Assembly (NCBI GenBank): GCA_030756895.1
Contig: JAVBIX010000027.1
Location: forward strand, 1-38,975
Direction: 5' to 3'
DNA from: Synechococcus sp. SP2 MAG
Lineage (GTDB): Bacteria > Cyanobacteriota > Cyanobacteriia > PCC-6307 > Cyanobiaceae
Length of the DNA stretch: 38,975 bases
Notes under the pieces: model-generated
Told to the model about the DNA's origin: nothing
The model's database searches: none
The model's input: only the letters and a program-made list of their open reading frames with translations
Shown: positions 36,806 through 38,975 of the stretch, one piece after another
Numbering within the stretch: position 1 is the first letter of the stretch
Layout: every line of letters starts with the position of its first letter
Position numbers and translations under genes: made by a program

Positions 36806-36860
36806 ATATTACTTTTCTTGCCTTTCCTTTTAGGTCTAAAGAAATGCCTAGTTGTTTTAA

Positions 36861-37250
36861 TTAAACTCTGCTGTATCCAAGCTTGGATGGATAGATTTTG
36901 AGCGGAAGTCCAAAGGACTCCATTAACTTAATACAATCATCGCCGACAGTTCCGTAAACCTCAATACTGAAGCCATCACCAAGTTCAGCATGCTTTTGCA
37001 AATACTCCTGAACGGGAGGGTTAGAGACATGAGCTGCAAATGCCTCGTCATTGGCATAGACCTCAGACCACACAAACGCTTGTGGGTCTTCTGGATCTTG
37101 ATCAAAGGTGTGATGAAGCATCCCGGGTTCGGAAGACTGAACGGCCATGTCAGTCATGCGAGCGAGTTCTAGATATTGATTGACGCAGCCTGGCTTGACA
37201 TGGATGCGTGCGAGAAGCAGGAAGGGAGTGGATTGATCGAACGTTGCCAT
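36861..37250 (-). CDS. antibiotic biosynthesis monooxygenase (ABM) domain protein
   Basis: The 129-residue product opens FLLLARIHVKPGCVNQYLELARMTDMAVQSSEPGMLHHTF, the typical first half of the ABM dimeric alpha/beta barrel. VWSEVYANDEAFAAHVSNPPVQEYL forms the second half, with the His of the usual conserved position. Members include quinol monooxygenases and heme-degrading enzymes. Many have no known substrate. A short tail (GLPLKIYPSKLGYSRV) extends past the domain. ATG 37250 is chosen over a GTG three codons upstream. It stands alone between the convergent gene at 36518 and the divergent fragment at 37328. Confidence 0.82.
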   Translation of the reverse strand: MATFDQSTPFLLLARIHVKPGCVNQYLELARMTDMAVQSSEPGMLHHTFDQDPEDPQAFVWSEVYANDEAFAAHVSNPPVQEYLQKHAELGDGFSIEVYGTVGDDCIKLMESFGLPLKIYPSKLGYSRV

Positions 37251-37327
37251 GTTGAGCACTGAGGTTTGACGATTCTCTCAAACAGCACGTCTACCCTCTG
37301 TTCATTTCAAACCAATCTCCAAATCAC

Positions 37328-37594
37328 TTGGAAAGTGTGTTGCTGCTCAATCTATTAATGCTTATCGTAGGTTTAGTTATTGGCCATGTACTGAGATTAA
37401 AGAAATCTCAGATTACCTCGCTTCCTGTAGAGGCTGGATTTCAGAATGGAACGATTGGTATTTTTGTCGGATTACTGATCAGTGAAGAGCTTATGCAAGG
37501 TGGATTGAGTCGTTTTAGTCTACCTTCTGTTGTATATAGTGTGTTGATGTTGGTCACCATTATCCCTTTTCTTCTTTGGCGAAGAAGTTTATGA
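37328..37594 (+). pseudogene. C-terminal remnant of a bile-acid:sodium-symporter (BASS)-like membrane protein
   Basis: The 88 residues hold three hydrophobic segments. LLNLLMLIVGLVIGHVLRL followed by EAGFQNGTIGIFVGLLI and LPSVVYSVLMLVTIIPFLLWRR resemble the last helices of BASS transporters, where an E-x-G-x-Q-N motif precedes a helix. A full transporter is about 300 residues. Here only TTG and GTG starts exist, and the frame is open upstream only to 37256, without symporter-like sequence. A degraded remnant is the best reading. A small membrane protein of its own is possible. Confidence 0.55.
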
Positions 37595-37850
37595 TATGAG
37601 ACGCTTCTGTGTGTATTTCCATGGAGGAACTCCTGTATTTTATGATTGGCTTAATTCATTCTAGTTTTCGTAGTCTCATGAAAGCATAAATATTTGTTTG
37701 TAGGCTTTATTTATTGGAAACAGCCAAATTAAATACTATTGATTTATCAGTACTTGAACATAGGCGACGGTAGGTTCTTTTCTGCAAAAACTCTCCAAGG
37801 GATTCTGTACTGATTACATATTTCCTTTTGAAAGAAGTTTCTATCTCGAA

Positions 37851-38141
37851 CTAACTTTTTTCAGTGACGACTTCCTGAACGACCACGGCTCCATCGCCTA
37901 AGGCTTCAACCATTTCCTCAACAAAATGGTCTGCATAGAACTTGATATTATTCAGCTTTTCAGAGGGATTGTGATCGTTGGTGACCTCATCAATAGCTTC
38001 ATCTGCTATTGCCTTTCTCATCTCATCCATTGAAAGTAAGTGTCGAGCTTCCTCAACGCTCATCAATGGGTTCTCAGTGGTCACGCTGAATGCATGAAAA
38101 GCCGTGAAGGTGAACCCGATGGTGTGTGTGTACTCAGTCAT
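37851..38141 (-). CDS. small acidic hypothetical protein
   Basis: The 96-residue product starts with a beta-rich stretch (TEYTHTIGFTFTAFHAFSVTTENP). It continues in an acidic, helical part (SVEEARHLLSMDEMRKAIADEAIDEVTNDHNPSEKL) and ends VEEMVEALGDGAVVVQEVV. I know no family for it. ATG 38141 overlaps the stop of another open frame upstream (ATGA at 38138-38141), which suggests it is the third gene of a short minus-strand run that begins at 38502. A GTG six codons upstream is less likely. Confidence 0.65.
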   Translation of the reverse strand: MTEYTHTIGFTFTAFHAFSVTTENPLMSVEEARHLLSMDEMRKAIADEAIDEVTNDHNPSEKLNNIKFYADHFVEEMVEALGDGAVVVQEVVTEKS

Positions 38142-38292
38142 GACCTGCAGTTCGAACACTGATCAACCCCATTCTTGATGCCCGGGTGTCCGATTGCCTT
38201 CGTCGTGCTGATACACAAACGTTGGTGTTTAGGCGTCTGTCCTTGTAGCAATGAACTCAATCCCTCGATAACTTGCTCGATGTCTTTTCCAT
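38138..38292 (-). pseudogene. small gene with probable one-base frameshift, hypothetical
   Basis: An open minus-strand frame reads DIEQVIEGLSSLLQ, then ends with CSNC and a TGA that overlaps the ATG of the next gene. Its natural ATG at 38292, nine bases after the preceding gene, is in a different frame and stops after 11 codons. One extra A in the AAAA run (38284-38287) would give a continuous protein of about 51 residues beginning MEKDIEQVIEGL. A TTG at 38260 would otherwise give 40 residues. Confidence 0.45.
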
Positions 38293-38301
38293 ATCAAGTC
38301 T

Positions 38302-38502
38302 CTAGCTCACGAAATCTGCCTCTGAGGCTGCTTTTACAACTTCTAAGTCGTCAAACGATGCAGGCTTCAAATGGTCGATGAAGTGAATGCGAGCTGCATC
38401 CGACTTGATCCATTGATTGAGCTGTTCTCTGCTCTGCAGTTCGGGGACATTCAAGTTCACCGTAATGGTGGCAAACAGAGTTATCTTTTGCGAGTAGTCC
38501 AT
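38302..38502 (-). CDS. small hypothetical protein
   Basis: The 66-residue product begins MDYSQKITLFATITVNLNVPE, a likely beta-strand pair, then a helix (SREQLNQWIKSDAARIHFIDHL) and an acidic end (FDDLEVVKAASEADFVS). I do not recognise a family. Its stop lies nine bases before the ATG at 38292, so it heads the tail cluster. The order strand-helix-acidic end is shared with the protein at 37851, but I see no convincing sequence identity. Confidence 0.6.
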   Translation of the reverse strand: MDYSQKITLFATITVNLNVPELQSREQLNQWIKSDAARIHFIDHLKPASFDDLEVVKAASEADFVS

Positions 38503-38689
38503 TGTTTAACTGTGAAAGTTGAATAAGTACTGCTTGAGAGAAGAGCAATCAAGCAATTCTATCCTTTGCTGTAATCCTAGTATTAGGGACTAGCTGTGCA
38601 ACTAATTGTAGGTTCTGTTTACACTTTTTGAATCATTCACCTTGTTGCTGTGCTTTTGAAGCGTGTATTGTCATGCTGGGATTTGATGC
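38503..38689. promoter_or_regulatory. AT-rich region upstream of the tail cluster
   Basis: This stretch probably holds the promoter of the minus-strand gene at 38502. I see no RNA gene, repeat or terminator in it. Confidence 0.3.
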
Positions 38690-38776
38690 TTACTTCTTTT
38701 TTTGTCCAGGTATCTTGCGTCTCAATAGTCTTCCTATAAGGATCTTGCGCATCTCTTTGTTTTCTATCTCTGCCAT
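38690..38776 (-). CDS. possible 28-residue basic peptide
   Basis: An ATG-to-TAA frame encodes a very basic peptide (KEMRKILIGRLLRRKIPG, ending in four lysine-rich residues). A TATACT box lies about 12 bases before the ATG on the same strand and could be a -10 element, which would make the mRNA almost leaderless. No clear ribosome binding site is seen. It may be chance, but composition differs from random AT-rich DNA. Confidence 0.3.
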   Translation of the reverse strand: MAEIENKEMRKILIGRLLRRKIPGQKKK

Positions 38777-38883
38777 TTTTTGGATGAGTATAATGATGAA
38801 GGACGGCTGAGAATGTAGATCATCATTATTGATTTGGGTGGTTGGTGACTCTGGTTGCTTCAGTCATCGCCGCATTCTGGTGA

Positions 38884-38975
38884 TCAATCCCTGGGGACGT
38901 TTTGTACAGCGTTCGCTATCGCTGATGGCATGTTGACCAACGCTTCAGAGGCTTTGCTGGCACCATTAGCATCTT
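38884..38975 (-). CDS. possible partial gene, C-terminal 29 residues only
   Basis: At the right edge a minus-strand frame enters the window open and stops at the TGA at 38884-38886, reading about 29 residues that end in MPSAIANAVQNVPRD. Base composition returns to that of the core genes here. The rest lies outside the window, so neither function nor reality can be judged. Confidence 0.35.
   Translation of the reverse strand, partial: DANGASKASEALVNMPSAIANAVQNVPRD

Noticed and set aside
37621-37689. 22-residue frame MEELLYFMIGL...
   Set aside because: It is hydrophobic and short like photosystem small subunits, but matches none I know and has no ribosome binding site.
38175-38381. 68-residue plus-strand frame
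   Set aside because: It is antisense to the 38302 gene and the coupled open frame at 38138-38292. Its composition is not protein-like.
38628-38810. 60-residue plus-strand frame at the right end
   Set aside because: Cys- and Phe-rich composition looks like translated AT-rich noncoding DNA. It has no ribosome binding site and overlaps a better, though weak, minus-strand peptide.
1-38975. CRISPR array, prophage, transposase, rRNA or tRNA genes
   Set aside because: I looked for regular repeats, integrase or transposase motifs and cloverleaf-like stretches in the gaps and saw none. A tRNAscan or Infernal run would be needed to exclude small RNAs fully.

Overview
The window looks like chromosomal DNA of a marine picocyanobacterium of the Synechococcus type. 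The gene families support this: a CyanoP/PsbP-like lipoprotein, a cyanobacterial ClpC, an RRM protein with a glycine tail, a short Orn/Lys/Arg decarboxylase next to cdsA, and a full RecBCD set. Genes are packed tightly, with many ATGA, TTGA and TGATG junctions. The HIP1 octamer GCGATCGC, very abundant in many freshwater cyanobacteria, was noticed only three times. The species is inferred and was not tested by alignment.

Layout. 1-1379 (-): 3' truncated ABC1/UbiB-type kinase. 1606-3947 (+): PLP decarboxylase overlapping cdsA. 3965-9186 (-): clpC, a GldA-like dehydrogenase, an alpha/beta hydrolase and a DUF2993 protein in one tight run, with rimI upstream (9353-9850). 9862-16377 (+): lysA, cdaA (c-di-AMP synthesis), uppS, bioB, trhO, a GST-DUF952 fusion and a GNAT-like protein, nearly all touching or overlapping. 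16359-17892 (-): lipA and recR. 17955-18521 (+): PsbP-like lipoprotein. 18541-23604 (-): ABC exporter, Kef-type antiporter with USP domains and an LCP protein, ending in a convincing Rho-independent terminator. 23698-26797: a cold-shock type neighbourhood with an RRM/glycine-rich protein, a small secreted protein and a DEAD-box helicase. 26901-36464 (-): phosphatase, recC, recB, recD and cupin in one overlapping run. 36518 to the end: AT-richer accessory tail with small unknown proteins, an ABM-domain protein, what looks like the C-terminal remnant of a bile-acid:sodium-symporter-type protein, and a three-gene run whose middle member appears frameshifted.

How the genes work together. The lysA-cdaA-uppS run joins peptidoglycan precursor supply (diaminopimelate/lysine branch and undecaprenyl carrier) to c-di-AMP synthesis. 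The ABC exporter-antiporter-LCP unit also points to envelope and ion homeostasis. bioB and lipA are radical-SAM cofactor enzymes. RecBCD and RecR cover double-strand break processing and gap repair. The helicase and RRM protein probably act on RNA structure in the cold. I saw no rRNA, tRNA, CRISPR array, insertion sequence or prophage. I found no clearly new multi-gene system. The best leads are the tail cluster at 37851-38502, the recBCD run with its added phosphatase and cupin, the GST-DUF952 fusion, and the start codon of recR.
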